Below, one piece after another: positions 20,140 to 33,030 of a stretch of 64,000 nucleotides of DNA. A program made the position numbers and the translations under genes. Position 1 is the stretch's first letter. Each line of letters starts with the position of its first letter. Source of the DNA: Austropuccinia psidii (lineage: Eukaryota; Basidiomycota; Pucciniomycetes; Pucciniales; Sphaerophragmiaceae); NCBI GenBank assembly GCA_023105745.1, contig JALGQZ010000016.1, positions 29,877,154 through 29,941,153 on the forward strand, read 5' to 3'. Under the pieces are notes generated by a model. The model made no database searches. It was not told where the DNA came from and worked only from the letters and a program-made list of their open reading frames with translations.

Positions 20140-22135
20140 AGTGAAAATTTCCAAAAGAGGTACTTTATTAAAAGAAGAGTTATCCAAGAAACCACTAAAG
20201 AGTTTGTGTTATTTGTCTTTATTATTAATTTTTTCTGGAACTGAAATAAAAATGATGCATAACAGAAATGGAAGCAACTATTCAATCCCACCAGATGGAT
20301 CTGGAAAAGAAAGAGGAAAGACAAGATCCAGACCTGGAAATATTTCTTAAAGAAAGGCACATTTGGAGGATGCCAGAGTTTCCCCCATTCCCCAAGGTCT
20401 TTACCAGAAATCTTTGACATAAAATCTGAGCATGAACTGATTCAAGGTAATTTCTTCAGGGTTGAACCACGTCCAAGTGAAAGCCATAGAAATATATTGG
20501 TCCCAGTACAAAAAATGGCACAGATAATCCAAGAAAGAGGAGTGGGAAATATGAACAAGCCTTTGGCAGGGGGCTATGAACTCCTACTTACATATAAAGA
20601 GCTTTCCGGGTAAGGAGAACACCATAGAGCTCTTAGGAGGTTGGAGCTCATTTTCTTCCAAGGACAAGGTCAAAATATAAAGAGTTACTTAAAAAAGCAA
20701 AGTATTTTTTCTGTAGACCAAAAGAAGGAGCTGGCAATGACCCCAGATTTGGAAAAAGAAGGACTAGTAGTGTCAAGCAGCTCCAGAACTCCTCCAAAGA
20801 AAGCCCAAAGGACCTCAGAGAAACCAGAAATTTTCCATGAGCAATCAAGGAAAATCCAATTAGCACAGACCTTATCCACAAGGGTACATGATTCCTGAAT
20901 TGAAGCCTTCAGCTCTAGACAGTGTGTTAAATATGGGAAGAACTCTTCTGAAGCTCACAGAAAAGAAACAAGAAGGGATAGAAAGGACCTTTAAATGTAA
21001 ATGATAGTTGAAATTTGACATATTAAATATTTTATTGATTTAAAATTTAATAATATTGACAAATAATTAAAGAAATTAACATAAAATGTCCATGACTTAA
21101 GAAATAATGACAGAATTTTCACTGAAATGTGTAAAGTGACAAATGAAAGAATTGAGTTGATTTAGAATAAATGTGAAAGAATTGAGAGTAAATGTGAGGT
21201 GCAGAATGATGAATTGTATAATCTTTCCATTAATAATATTAATGAGAAACTCACAAACTCACATGACCATGTTTTGGATATAGTTCATAACAAACCTTTT
21301 TTTCCACACATTTATAGAGGAGTTATAATTAAAGACAAAATCTAGTGGTAGAGATAGTTGCAAAAGTGAATCAAATTAATAGGAGCTATGAGCCTGGCTC
21401 ACATATGCCATGACAATCCACAGGTTTTATTGAAGGGAAAATCTCTTTAAAAGAAATTTTTACCCCCTTTCCAGCAGAAAATACAATTACTGAAAGAGAT
21501 ATTCCCAAACTGGAGGAATGGCCAACATTCTATGGTTAAGGAAAATATAAATATATCTAATTAATGAGAAAAATTGATATTTTGTAAGAGGAATTTCACA
21601 TACATGATGAAATTATAGTTTAGAAGTTAAATCATTTGTTTACCAGAGCTTCAAAGAAATGTTATTAAAAGATGAGGAGAAAAATGGCAGACAGAATTGG
21701 CTTTGGCACAACTCCAAGATAGTCACAAAGTGGGCCAACAATTCCTGCATATTTAAAATGGAAAATGCTTTTGAAAGTTGCTTTTTTATTCAGAGAATGA
21801 CAATCCACTTACTTTGTTTTTCAAAAAGAAAGACAGAATATCTGCTTTACACTCAGATATTTCTGAATCAATGATTAATATGAAAATATTAAGGAAATCT
21901 GGAGGTGAATTAGAAAATTCTGTTAAATTCAGATTTTTAGAACCCTGTATAAAAAAAGACTATATTAATGCAATGGAAGATATCATTACTAGCACAAGAA
22001 TTGGTAAAACCAAGACTAGAAGCCCTTTTGAGTCCAGGATTATGACAAAGACCTATAGAGAAGATAGAAGACCTGAAAGACCTTTCTTTAAGTTTCATAA
22101 ATGTGGGAGAAGCTCACATGTTGCTAACACTTGAA
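20140..22135 (+). pseudogene. gag remnant of the Gypsy element
   Basis: Pieces of a structural Gag protein, which would package element RNA, in several frames. The first is a charged, proline-containing N-terminal part (20,140-20,900). After a broken stretch comes a capsid-like part at 21,640-22,090 with KWANNSCIFKMENAFE. The C-terminal zinc knuckle at 22,087-22,135 should read CX2CX4HX4C but shows Phe in place of the first Cys and a TGA in place of the last. The piece 21,778-22,134 is the longest open block (about 118 codons). Order and direction match the pol genes that follow. Confidence 0.7.
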
Positions 22136-25100
22136 CCAAGAAGAAAAAGATAAATAAATCTCAAGTAATTGAAGAAGTTCAGTGTACTGAAGAGAAGCAA
22201 GACTGTGATCTGGATCCTGAAATCTCTAGTGAGAAACCAGTGGAGGACTGTCATATTGAGAATATTATGGCACTTTTTGAAGTTACTGAAGTCCATACTC
22301 ACTTACCACAATATAGTGAGGACTGCTACAAATTTATTATTATCCAAGATTCCAGAATATGTAGAACCAAACCTGCTAGAGGCAAAAGGGGATACTTCTG
22401 GAGAATCCTGTATTACATCATTTTTGGTGAATGATGTAGAAGCCAAAGTAAATCCAGAAACAGGAGCATTTTTCACTTGTATAGGGAAAGACTATCTTCA
22501 AGACATACTTCCACAATGGATAAACCATCTATTACCAATAGAAGGTTTACAATTCAGTAGTACCAGTAATAATATGCACCCTTTGGGAATATTAGACACT
22601 AACTTAATATTCCCACACCCAAAAGGAAGTATGCATATGAAAAAAGAGATGTTAGTAATGAAAAAATGTACTTCTTAACATATCATTCTTGGAAATGACT
22701 ACTTACACATTTATGGTATTGACATAAATAACCATGAAGATAGATATTTTAAGATTGGAGATAAAAGAGACAGAAATTTGCTTTCTCCAATATTCCAAAA
22801 ACAAATATTAGTGTCATCTTCAAGTAAAGATAAGCATAAAGAAGAATTTGTGTCAAATAAACTTAGTGAAGAGCAAATTAATCTAGAATTATCACAAAAA
22901 ATGAAGCAAGAGCCTATAAATGTGCTATACACCTAGAGAATTCATTTTCTTCAGACAATGAAACTTTAGGTGAAATTAGAGGGCATGAAGTAGATATTAC
23001 TCTGAATATTGAAAGACCATACCCTCCAGTTCTCAAAAGGACAGCTTATCAAAAAAGCCTCAGAGAAAGGGAAGCTTTGCAAAAAAATATCCAAGAGTTA
23101 ACACAGCTTGGCATACTAAGAAAGATAGGCCATAATGAGGAAGTTGAAGTTAAAACTCCTGTAATTATTGCTTATGATAATAAAAAATCAAGGATGGTTG
23201 GATATTTTAGGCCATTAAATATCCACAAAGCTCCAGATAGGTACCCAATTCCTAGAATCCAAGAAACCTTGACAAAAGTTTACAAAGCCAAGTATATAGC
23301 CTCAAAGTATTCATTGAAAGGCTTTAATTAAAATTTTTCAATGCCAAATACCAAGCAATTACTTGGAATTATCACTCAATGTGGTATTTATGAGTATCTG
23401 AAAGTGACCTTTGGTATTAAAAATGCTCCATCTTATTATCAAAGAATGATTCATACCATCTTTCAAGTAGAATTATCTGAAGGATGGCTCATTATTTACA
23501 TTGATGAAATAATCATATGTTCAGACTCATGGTATTTAAGTCTTGAAAGACATTTGAGATCACTAAAAAAAGATGCAGAAGTGAATATGAAAATTTCACT
23601 CAAGAAATGCAATTTTGGTTTTGAATAACTCAAAGAACTTGGACATATTGTTTCAGGATGAATTTTGGGCATTGACAAGAATAAATTAAAGTCAGTTTTA
23701 ATTGAGCCAATACCCCAGAATAAGAAAGAAATGATATCTTTTCTTGTATTTTCTAGTTGTTGGAGGCAGCAACTTGAAGATTTTGAAATTCCAGCAAAGT
23801 AACTCTACAGAATCTGTGATCAACAGACAGTATTTGATATGACCCAAGAATAAATTAGAGCATATTGGAAGATAAGGAAAGCCCTTACAGAAGCACCTTC
23901 ACTCCTAATTCCTAACTGGAATATACCCTTCAAGTTGTACATTGATTTATGTGGAAAGGGATTAGGCAAAGCCCTACACCAAGTCAAAATTATTTATTAA
24001 AAACCAGCAGAAGGACCATTTTGTTTTATATCAAGAAAAATCAAACAAAAAGAAGCCATATATAGTATAAATCCAGGTGGAATTCTTATTTTTGGTATGG
24101 GAACCTTAGAAATTACAGTGTTATCTTTATGGAAGTGGTTTTGAATTGATAGCTGACTATAATTCAGCAAAATCATTCCTGAAAACAAAAAACCAACAGA
24201 AACATGTTGGCATGGCAAATAGACATTCAATAATATAGAGGAAATATGATAATAGCTCAGAAAGAAGGAAATATACATAATAATTCTGATGGACTTAGCA
24301 GGTGGAAACTATAAAATACACCTGATAACCCATATTATGTACCTCTAGAAGCATAAACACGGATACTAATTGAAGGAATTAAAATAACTGAAATTGAGAC
24401 TGAATTATTTGAAGAATTCAGAGAGTCATATAATTAAGGCAAGAATTTTCATATCTTAGCATCCTTACTGGATAAAGAATGTAAAGACACAGCTTTGATT
24501 GATTTATTGGATAGAATATGGAAGACTTCCTATTCTTGAGGAAGATCTTAGTTTTTTTATGGCATAATCTATCACAGAGCTAAACATTCTTGTGTAAAAA
24601 CATTATGCAGTAGTTTTCTTATCAATAATATTCTCCATGAGTATCATGATAGCACCTATTATGGACAGCTAGTTGAGGACAGGTAGATTTAAAAAGTCAA
24701 GAACTATGCATGGTGGCAATCTTGGAGAAAACAAACCATTGAATATTGCCATACTTGTTACAGAGTCCAAAAAGAAAACAGGAGAAAAGGAAAGAAATTT
24801 GGACTTGTGATTCATATTCAAGAACCAAAATACCATTTATAAGTTGTTAACATGGATTGGGTCACAGAACTACCTCCAAGTGGTGACAAGAGCTATAATT
24901 ATTTCTTGGTTATTTGAGACAGATATATCAAGACTCCCATATTCTTAACATTTCATAAAGATGACACTGCTATGGATATAGGTCTCCTCCTATGGAATAG
25001 AGTTATTTATCATACAGGCATATTTAATAATATCATAGGCTACAGAGACCCCACGTTCACATCTGCAGTTTGGACCAATATTCATAGACGTTTTGAGACA

Positions 25101-28085
25101 AATTTATCATTTTTTACATCATACCACCCTCAAACACAGGGTGTAAGGTTTGTATATGAAAATATTGATAATAGGAACAAATATCAAGAGTACTATGACT
25201 GTCCTCAGTAGAAAATATAATAGAATTAAATATTCTAATTATATAGAAAAAAGAATCAATTATTATCAAATAATTTAATAATCAAAAAATCTTAATAATT
25301 ATAAGAAATTATAATTACTCTATTATTATTATAGTCACTGAAATCTATAATAATAAGAAATATAAAAGCTCTTAATGAGACTATTATATGTGGAAAATAA
25401 TAATATTTATCCACTTATAAGCAATATAGATATTATTCTTGAAAGAAATAGCACACACACTGTGAAGAAATAAATTTCATAGAAAAGCTATATATAAAAA
25501 AAGATATATAAATTCAGAGAAAGCTTACTTGTAATATTTATTTAATATAATAAGTCAAAAAGAAACCGTTATAGTATTAAATATTTCTTATAAGCTCAAA
25601 ACATGCCAAAAGAAAATATTTTCAAGGAATAAAACAGCGTTTTTATGATAAAATAAGATTAAGACTTTTTAGAGCAAGTTTGTGGATTTAAAAGATATTT
25701 TAAGAGAACAATTTTATATAATAAAATATATTATTGGTTATTACAGAGATATAATATAAATTCCATGGTTTCAATTCTTCATTTATAATTTATAAAGAGT
25801 AAGATAACTTGAGAATTACCTTAATAATATAAGATTTCATATTGAATAAAATATTCCCTGTTTGAAATATCAAATCAGATTATTTAATGATGATAATGAT
25901 GGACAAAAACAGTGATCTAAAGTCTCCTTTCATGCTTCCAGGGAAACTATCATTATTCAAAATGGATATATAAAACATTCTCAGGTTAAAACTGAAAAAC
26001 CATCCTTAAAATAAGGCTCTTAACTTAAGATAACTTATTTTTCATTCCATTTTAAAGTTGCCAGTGTTTTACTTAACTACAAGTAGCTTTACTACTCTTT
26101 TGGGTTACTTATTTTAAGATTAACTATAAAGAAGGTTATTTATATTGAATTTCATCACATGAACAACTTAAAAATAATTTTTCAAGTGAAAATCTCTGAA
26201 ACTGGACTTTTAATTAAATTTTAAAGAAATCTTAATTTTATTTAAGAATAATTAAAAAAGTCAATTTCAAGGCTCATTAACAATTGATCCTGTTTAAAAA
26301 AGATACTTAAAATTTAATGAATACACAGATAGCATTAAATTGTAATCTGTGTGACACCCTCAAGAAAATTCATTAGGAATTGGTTTTTGAATGAACTTTT
26401 GAAGTTATTGTTATTTTTTCACATAAAATAGCAATACACACCAAACATCAACTTTTGAGAAGGTTTTAACACTTATAACTTCAAATTTTAAGATTATTTA
26501 AGCTTTGATAGTTCTTAAAACCTTGATTACAAGCCTGCATATGGGGATTTACCCTTTTGAAGCTTGTGATTCTTGTCCAAATTGTGGACAAACCAGGTTA
26601 AACTTCAATGTACAATCAAAGTCTATTCTTAAAGCTTGAATAAGGTTGAAAATCCCCCAATAAAGGTGGAAAACCTTAATTGAGTCCTTGCAGATCCCAA
26701 AAGTGCGATACCCTGCCTTTTTGGCCTTTTTCCTTTGTCCCACCTTATTTTGAGACTTTTCCACTTTTATTTATGTAAAGACATACAATGGCTTTAAACA
26801 AATTTTAATTAAGATCACACAGGATTTACAGCCAGTATAGAAGATCCTTAGCCATTTCAGTAAATATACACCACACATAAAGTTTAACTAAATTTCTGTT
26901 AAGGTGACATAAACCTTATACAGCTTTCAATTTAAGCTTATTTAAGCTTAAATTTAACAATTTTAAAAAATTCTTTAATGGTGAAATTGTACTGTGAGAT
27001 TCTTGAATCTTCTAATAACATAATAAATGGCCATTTTTGGGTATAATACCCCATGGGTCTCCCCTAGGTTACTTTTGGTGTATAATTAAGAAATAGAATA
27101 ATAATTATAACTTTGTTTATCAGAAATAAATTTATACCAATTTTTTGTTATTTTTTATTTGAAACTCACTTGATGATTCTGTTTAAGACTAAATAAGCTG
27201 TAAGAAACATTATTTGTGGCCTTATGGGTATGTCATACATACCTCACAGGCTCACAAATGGGCTAGAAAAGAGAATGATTCAAGATTTAGAAGAAATGAT
27301 ACAGAAATTATGTGCCTATAATTTAGAATTAAAAGATTCAGATGGATTGACCAATTACTGGTGTACTTTAATACCTGCACTGGAATTGGAATATAACACA
27401 TCCGTTCATTCTTCCACAAGTCAAAATACTATGTTTCCAAAGAATGGAATTCAAGACTACCAGCATATCTATTGAGGAAAGACTTGAAATGAATTAATCC
27501 TACAGCTTCAAGATTCAAGTAAATTTTTTATTAATTGAAACATCATTCAAGAAAAAGCATGGATTATGCTTTTGAATATGAAAAACAGAAATGGGACAAG
27601 AGTTGTAAAGTAAAAGACTTCAAAGTAGGGAATGTATTTCTAGTTTAAACTTTAAATTTCAACAATATTAAAGGACAAAGAAAGGTTCAATATTCTCATG
27701 TAGGACATTTTCTTATTTCTTACTTACATGGAACCAATGAAATTTAAGTGGAATTGAGTGGTGAATTAGAGAACAAACACAACACTTTTCCAGTAAGCCT
27801 GATGAAGCCTTCTCAGCGATCTGATAAATAATTATTTCCTTTAAGAAGCCCCACTCTTTCAGCTGTACCAGAAGTGGAACATAATGAAGCTATATAGATA
27901 AAGAAATTCATTAAAGAAAAGAGACTTAAGAATAAAAATCAAAGAGAATATCCTGTCAGATATAGAAACCCAGTACATGAAGATGAATGGATGGCAGAAT
28001 AAGAAATACCTGACTCAGATAAATGTTTGAGAAGATTTAGGCATGAAAGAAGGCCAAAAACCTGAGTATTCCTATAAATTTTCCT
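22136..28085 (+). pseudogene. pol remnant: protease, RT, RNase H, integrase, chromodomain
   Basis: Polyprotein that would copy the element RNA into DNA and integrate it. Protease: 22.37-22.7 kb, the catalytic D-T-G is ETG (22,457-22,465), so the aspartate is lost. RT: 23.0-23.65 kb, with RYPIPRIQETL, FGIKNAPSYYQRM and YIDE where the family has YIDD. RNase H: from 23.88 kb, YIDLCGKGLGKALHQ. Integrase: HHCC zinc region near 24.65-24.77 kb (CHTC kept), core MDWVTELPPSGDKSYN and YRDPTFTS, and HPQTQG at 25,125-25,142. There the 2.1 kb LTR-like unit intervenes, and the frame resumes at 27,257 as NGLEKRM, where the expected catalytic glutamate is Lys. A chromodomain-like tail (YRNPVHEDEWMAE) lies at 27.97-28.0 kb. 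Stops are frequent throughout. Confidence 0.85.
25142..27256 (-). repeat. 2.1 kb LTR-like unit (probable solo LTR) in the Gypsy integrase
   Basis: On the minus strand it runs from TGTGAGCCTGTGAGGTATG to CAAACCTTACA, so it has TG...CA ends. It matches the split unit 16,630-17,791 plus 30,114-31,010 over its whole length, including ACTGTCCTCAGTAGAAAATATA near one end. Flanks are CAGGG on the left and AATGG on the right, compatible with a decayed 5-bp duplication. Removing the unit with one flank restores the HPQT-NGL reading of the integrase. It contains no coding sequence I recognise. Confidence 0.78.
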
Positions 28086-28110
28086 TAATTATGTGATCTG
28101 AGTAATATAA

Positions 28111-28123
28111 GGAGGTTGGAAAG
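28111..28123 (+). promoter_or_regulatory. polypurine tract of the Gypsy element
   Basis: GGAGGTTGGAAAG lies just before the right LTR; in Gypsy elements such a tract primes plus-strand DNA synthesis. Confidence 0.6.
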
Positions 28124-28127
28124 TAGA

Positions 28128-30108
28128 CATGAGCCCCACTTTTCAGCTTTTAAATTTCAAACTCCCTAATAAAATTGTAGTACAGTTTTATATTTTACAT
28201 ACCCAAATAGGCCACAATTAATATGAAAAGAAATTCTGAAATATGCCTAACTGTTAAGTAATGAATATATTAAAAATCATAATTCTTTATTTGAGAGAAT
28301 ATGAATAGCTTTTTTGTGTGTAAGTAAGTCCATGGATTCAAGGCCAGATTTGGATTTTACACAAAACTTCACCTAGATAAATTCATAAGGTGATTAAGCT
28401 CAAGTTAACTCTATTAGGTCGCAATATGGAAAGTACTTCAACACCACATCATCATGATAACATCAAATAATTGTGAAATTTTTGTTTTTCTTGATTTCAA
28501 ACCAAAATAATGGAAATGTGAAAAATCCCATGTTACATATACACTAAGTATAGTTTCATGCATGTTTGTGGCACTTGAAAATACCGTATTATTACATACA
28601 GCTTTCTTACACCAATAGTAGATATCAGTCTTGAAGCCTGAATTACTACTTTTGAGATGAAAATAGCTAAGGGGGACAAAAGACATCAAAGAGAGCCAGG
28701 GTACCCAGCTTTTGGGACCCCTGAGGTGTGAATAGATTTACAACTTGGATCAGTAGTTGATCTTGGATCAATCGGTATACTAGGAACTTTTGGGAATATG
28801 GTTACCAAGTTGAAATCCCATTAAATCATGAGAAAATAGAAAATAAGTTGCTATTTTGACATGACAAGGAGGTAATGAGCTACACTGACTCCTGGAACCA
28901 TGTAGATTATTATTGATTTTCCATGTATAAGCCCAAAAATGGAAACTAAAGCCCTTTTGGTAATAGTAAACATGAATTTACCTGATGAAAACCAGCTGTC
29001 ACTATTCTATTTGTTATTCTATGTAGAAATAAGGTAAGAACCTCAAAAATTCATTAAAAATAATTTTTTTAATTATTCCTTCTGAAGCCTCTAGTACCAA
29101 TGGAGAAAGGGATGATAAATATAAAAACCAGAAAGAATTATGACTTGGAATTAAAGTTAAAAATCTTAATTAAAGTCCATTTTTGATTATTTCATGTGAA
29201 ACACTGAATATCCAAAAATTCACAAAAAATAAAAGCTGAGATTAAATTTCCAATAAAATTAAGAAATTTGAATTTTTTTTTTCAAATAAAATAATATTTA
29301 AAGCTCTTGCTACTTTATTTCCAAACCATAAATGGCTTGGTAGTCACATAAAATGACTTAACTAAGTAATTGTGATAATATTACATGACAACAGGTGATA
29401 TAGTTAATAATTGAAGGAGGATATATGGTTCTTCACTAATTGGATTTTAAGTTTGCTCAATGGAAAAACTCTGTAAGATTGTTATCACTTAAAAGAGGCC
29501 TACTCTTTTGTTTTTTCCAAATCAGCCAATCATTCAGCTTCATCATTAGTACCAACAAAGTAAGTAACAGTTGAAATCTTTTCTTGAAATATTTTTATCT
29601 TGATAAATCAATAAGAAAGACATGAAAGAAGATGAATATAATATTTTCAATGTTATTTAACTATTAATTGTTGAATTACTGCTATAAACCAATTATTGAT
29701 CTCCTAAATCCACAAATAATCCATCAAATTACTCTACCAATTCTTTTCAAGGTATTATTGAAGTATGAGTGAATGTTTTGTTAAATTATTGAAATTTTTC
29801 CCCTAATCTTTGTAGTTTTGTCAAGAATTTATTATAATTATTCTTGAAAAAGATAACTACCAATTGAAATAATTTTATGTTATTTTAATAAGAAGATTTA
29901 TTATTAATACTTCATGTAATTGATTCTAGTAGACAATTACTCATTACTGTTATAGTCACTAGTAGTGAATAGCAAGTAAAAGAAATAATCCAGAAATTTA
30001 TTACTTATTTGTGGTTACAATAAATGTATTTATTTTATCTCATAAGAAAAGCCATAGTACTATTTATTAGTAGTAATATTATCAAGAGTTCCATAGACAC
30101 ATCTTACA
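28128..30108 (+). repeat. right LTR of the Gypsy element
   Basis: Starts near CATGAGCC (TGTGAGCC in the left LTR), followed by about 50 bases absent from the left copy. It then aligns with the left LTR from TATTTTACATACCC to ATCTTACA. CTGGT follows it. The exact start is uncertain by a few bases. Confidence 0.82.
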
Positions 30109-30113
30109 CTGGT

Positions 30114-31010
30114 AGATTTAAAACAAGATTCAAAATAAGAAAACCTATGCTAAGAACCTTACTTTTAAGCATGGGATCTCACTTTTGATCATTCAAGCTG
30201 CTCTGTGGGCATAAAAGAAGTGTTTCAATCACCTCTTTTTCCATCATAATCATCACAATAAATCAATTAGTTTTTTTGTAATTGGTAATATTTTATTGAA
30301 AATGGAATCTTATATTATGCAAGAATTTTTTGGTTATTTTATTTTTGATAGATTGAAAATGAAGAATTGAAATCAGGGAATTTAGATTACATTTTTGTAA
30401 TCACAAATAACTGGTTTATTTTATATAACCTTTGTCTTGAAATTTCTTCAAAATTCATAAATTTCCTCTGAAAATTCCTGAATCATATTTTATCAGAAAA
30501 TTTATTTTATTCCTTAAAAATATTTTATTTTAGGTGTGTTTCTACTTTATAAAAATTATTTAATAATATAGGTGTTTCTGTTTAACTTATTGGATTAAAT
30601 AAATATTATAAGTAAGTTTTTTCCTGGAATTTCTAAATATTTTATCTAGTATTGGTTTTTTATATATAGTTCCTCTTTAAAATTTATTCTTGCACCATGT
30701 GTGTTGTAAATTCTTTTATAAATAATATTTCTATTACTTAAAAGTGGCTAGTTATTATTATTTCAAACATATAATTATCTCATTGAGAGCTTTTATATTT
30801 CTTGTAATTGTGATTCTCAGTGATTATAAGAATAGTAGAATGATTATAATTCATTTTAATTATCAAGAAATTTATTATTCTTAAATTATTTAATAATAGT
30901 AATTCTTCTTTTTTTATAATTATTAATTGTTTTATATTTTCTACTGAGGACAGTAATAGTATTATTTATTAATAGTAATATTATAAAGATTTTCATAGAA
31001 AAATGTTACA
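30114..31010 (+). repeat. right part of the split LTR-like unit
   Basis: Continues the unit begun at 16,630. AATATTTTATTGAAAATGG, AAATGAAGAATTGAAA and TATATTTTCTACTGAGGACA match the reverse complement of 25.14-25.9 kb. It ends GTTACA at 31,010. With the left part it gives about 2.06 kb. No outer target duplication was found (GGGAA against CTTTT). Confidence 0.7.
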
Positions 31011-32348
31011 CTTTTAAATAACTCTATCAGCTGGAAAATTTATTTTTATTCATAAATTAGAACATACACTACTTAATAAATTTGCCTTGGTTATTCAATA
31101 TGTATCTATAAGTTTCTGTTTTCAAATTGAAGATCTAAAGGGAAGAGAAAATCTTAATAGTAGGTACACATAGAATACTATGATAAAATTAAGAAATGTA
31201 GAAGCTTAATTAACTAGCTATCAAAATATAAATTTCCCAAAGAATTGAATAATAAAAATCATCATTTTTATAAACTATGATATTTTTGCTTTAACATTGA
31301 GCCAGGTTTTTCTTTTTGAAAAGAAATTTTGAATAAGAAAACAGAAAATATATTCAAAACATTAACTAACGTATTTTGAAGCTCATTTATAAGCATGGAG
31401 TTAATTGAAGAAACCTTTTTTTTATGAAAAAAATAAAATAAAAAAGAACATAAAACTATATTATTCTGCAATTTTTGAGAAAAAGTAAGAAAAAACTTAT
31501 ATTCTTTTGTTGAGTATTTATTGAATCAGATATATTTATATATTAAATATTAATTATAGAAGAAAAACATTGATAATTTTGGATAATTTCCTTTAAATAA
31601 AGCTCAATTTCATACTTATAAAACTTTTATTTTTTTAAAATATCTTTCATCTTCATTTTGATTTTTTCAAGCTTTCTCTTATATAAAAAAAGAGTTTTGA
31701 CCTTACATAATTCAATCTGATCTTTAGTAAATTATGAAAATTTATCCAAGAGAATGGTAAATCAATATGAGAATTGAAATAATTTATGTTAGATCTCTTA
31801 TTTCCATTTACCACAACTTGAAATTTTTTTTAAAAATATTGTAAATTAATATAAAACATTAGTAAGTGCATTTAATAAAACCCCTTTCCCTGTATTTAGT
31901 TGAATATAGGGAAAATTGGGACAAAAAGAATACTAAAAAAGACAGTTATTTCTTTGAATTGGTTAAATTTCTAAATAATTAATTCAGTATTGATCTATTA
32001 GATTGATATTAGGGGGTGTAAAACCTAAGAAATACCACATTAAAAGAGTGTGATTTGAGACCCAAATCAAACCTTTCAAAAGAAGTGATTTGTTCTCACA
32101 AAAACTGCTTTTTTTATCTCAGTACCCCAGGTATTTTTGAAAATATGGCATTTGTTCCTATACTTATTTAAATCTAACCTTAATTATTGCTATTTAAATG
32201 TCTAATTTGAACCTAACCACTTCCATTCTCTAAAACAAACTTTTCACCCAACCCCTGGTGCAACAAATCAATTTAAAATTCCATTCAATCCATTATTTTC
32301 TTAAATTGGTTAATTACTGATTTATCACCTACCATCACCATCCTTGCA
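31011..32348. other. AT-rich spacer
   Basis: No gene recognised. A less AT-rich patch begins near 32,010 (GGGGGTGTAAAACCTAAG) and may be the 5' part of the SANT-like gene or an element terminus. Confidence 0.35.
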
Positions 32349-33030
32349 ATGACATGTCACCCAATGAAGCCAAATAAATACACTCCTAATATTTCATATG
32401 GCCTTCCCCATCCTTCAGATCACTTAGCTTGGACCCATGATTTATGTATTCTCAATTGGTTGACACATAAATCAAACTTTGATTCATGTTTTAGAATAAG
32501 TGGCTCCACATTGGTGGGAAGGACACCCTCAAGTAAAAATAATGGATTTCAGCTTATGGAAAATGAGGTCAATAAAAAATCACAACACCAGTTTAATCTC
32601 CATGCAAATATCATTTGTGAACAATGGCATACATATAAGAAAAAAGTTTGAGAATATAACTGTAGCAGGAATAACAGAAGAGGATGAGAAAAAAGGGCTG
32701 CATACTATGTCTGATAAGCTCAAATTTATGTGTCCATCTTTTCAGAAATGGATGCACTCTTTGGACATAAGCCAAATGTGACTCCACTAGCAAATTATGA
32801 TTCTTGGGAGGTTGTATTGATTTTAAATGAAGAAGAGGAAGAAAAAATGGAACATGAATTAATTTATGATACAATATTTCATGATTTGTGCTACATTCCA
32901 ATGTCTTGTTTCATTTCAGGATTCTGCAATAACAGACGCCATGAGCAAAGTGGCTACACCTGGCAGAAGGTGTTGCATTTGGAATTTGACATTGGAGATA
33001 TATTGGATTCAGGTTGAAAATAGGAAAGAA
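32349..33030 (+). pseudogene. Myb/SANT-like DNA-binding protein remnant
   Basis: Two overlapping frames join into one plausible protein. The first has AWTHDLCILNWLTHKSNF and NANIICEQWHTYKKK-type helices (32,349-32,650), resembling the Trp-rich Myb/SANT-like domains of rust transposon-associated proteins. The second continues with CPSF, then EMDALFGHKPNVTPLANYDS and an acidic run EEEEE (32,700-32,880). The switch from CPSFQKWMHS to SEMDALFGHK shows a frameshift near 32,740, and a TGA lies near 32,650. Such proteins often accompany Harbinger transposases as the DNA-binding partner. I place it as a remnant of that type; the exact family is not certain. Confidence 0.5.

Larger units (their letters stand above)
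17792..30108 (+). mobile_element. full-length but dead Gypsy (chromodomain-type) LTR retrotransposon
   Basis: Two long direct repeats (17,792-19,706 and about 28,128-30,108) flank a gag-pol region in the same orientation. CTGGT lies directly outside both ends (17,787-17,791 and 30,109-30,113), a perfect 5-bp target duplication. The right LTR is preceded by a polypurine tract (GGAGGTTGGAAAG, 28,111-28,123). Pol order is protease, reverse transcriptase, RNase H, integrase, chromodomain, so it belongs to Gypsy/Ty3. The copy carries many stops and frame shifts, and a 2.1 kb LTR-like unit sits in its integrase. The LTRs differ at many positions, so the insertion is old. Confidence 0.88.

Noticed and set aside
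25125..27260. Insertion in integrase read as a DNA transposon with a 3-bp ACA duplication
   Set aside because: The ends TG...CA and the full-length match to the split unit at 16.6-31.0 kb fit an LTR better; ACA is explained by chance at the junction.
28176..28180. Right Gypsy LTR starting at TGTAG (28,176)
   Set aside because: No polypurine tract precedes it; starting at about 28,128 directly after GGAGGTTGGAAAG and at the TGAGCC match is more consistent.
16625..31015. Target duplication around the outer split LTR unit
   Set aside because: GGGAA and CTTTT do not match, so a simple solo-LTR insertion is not supported for the outer unit.
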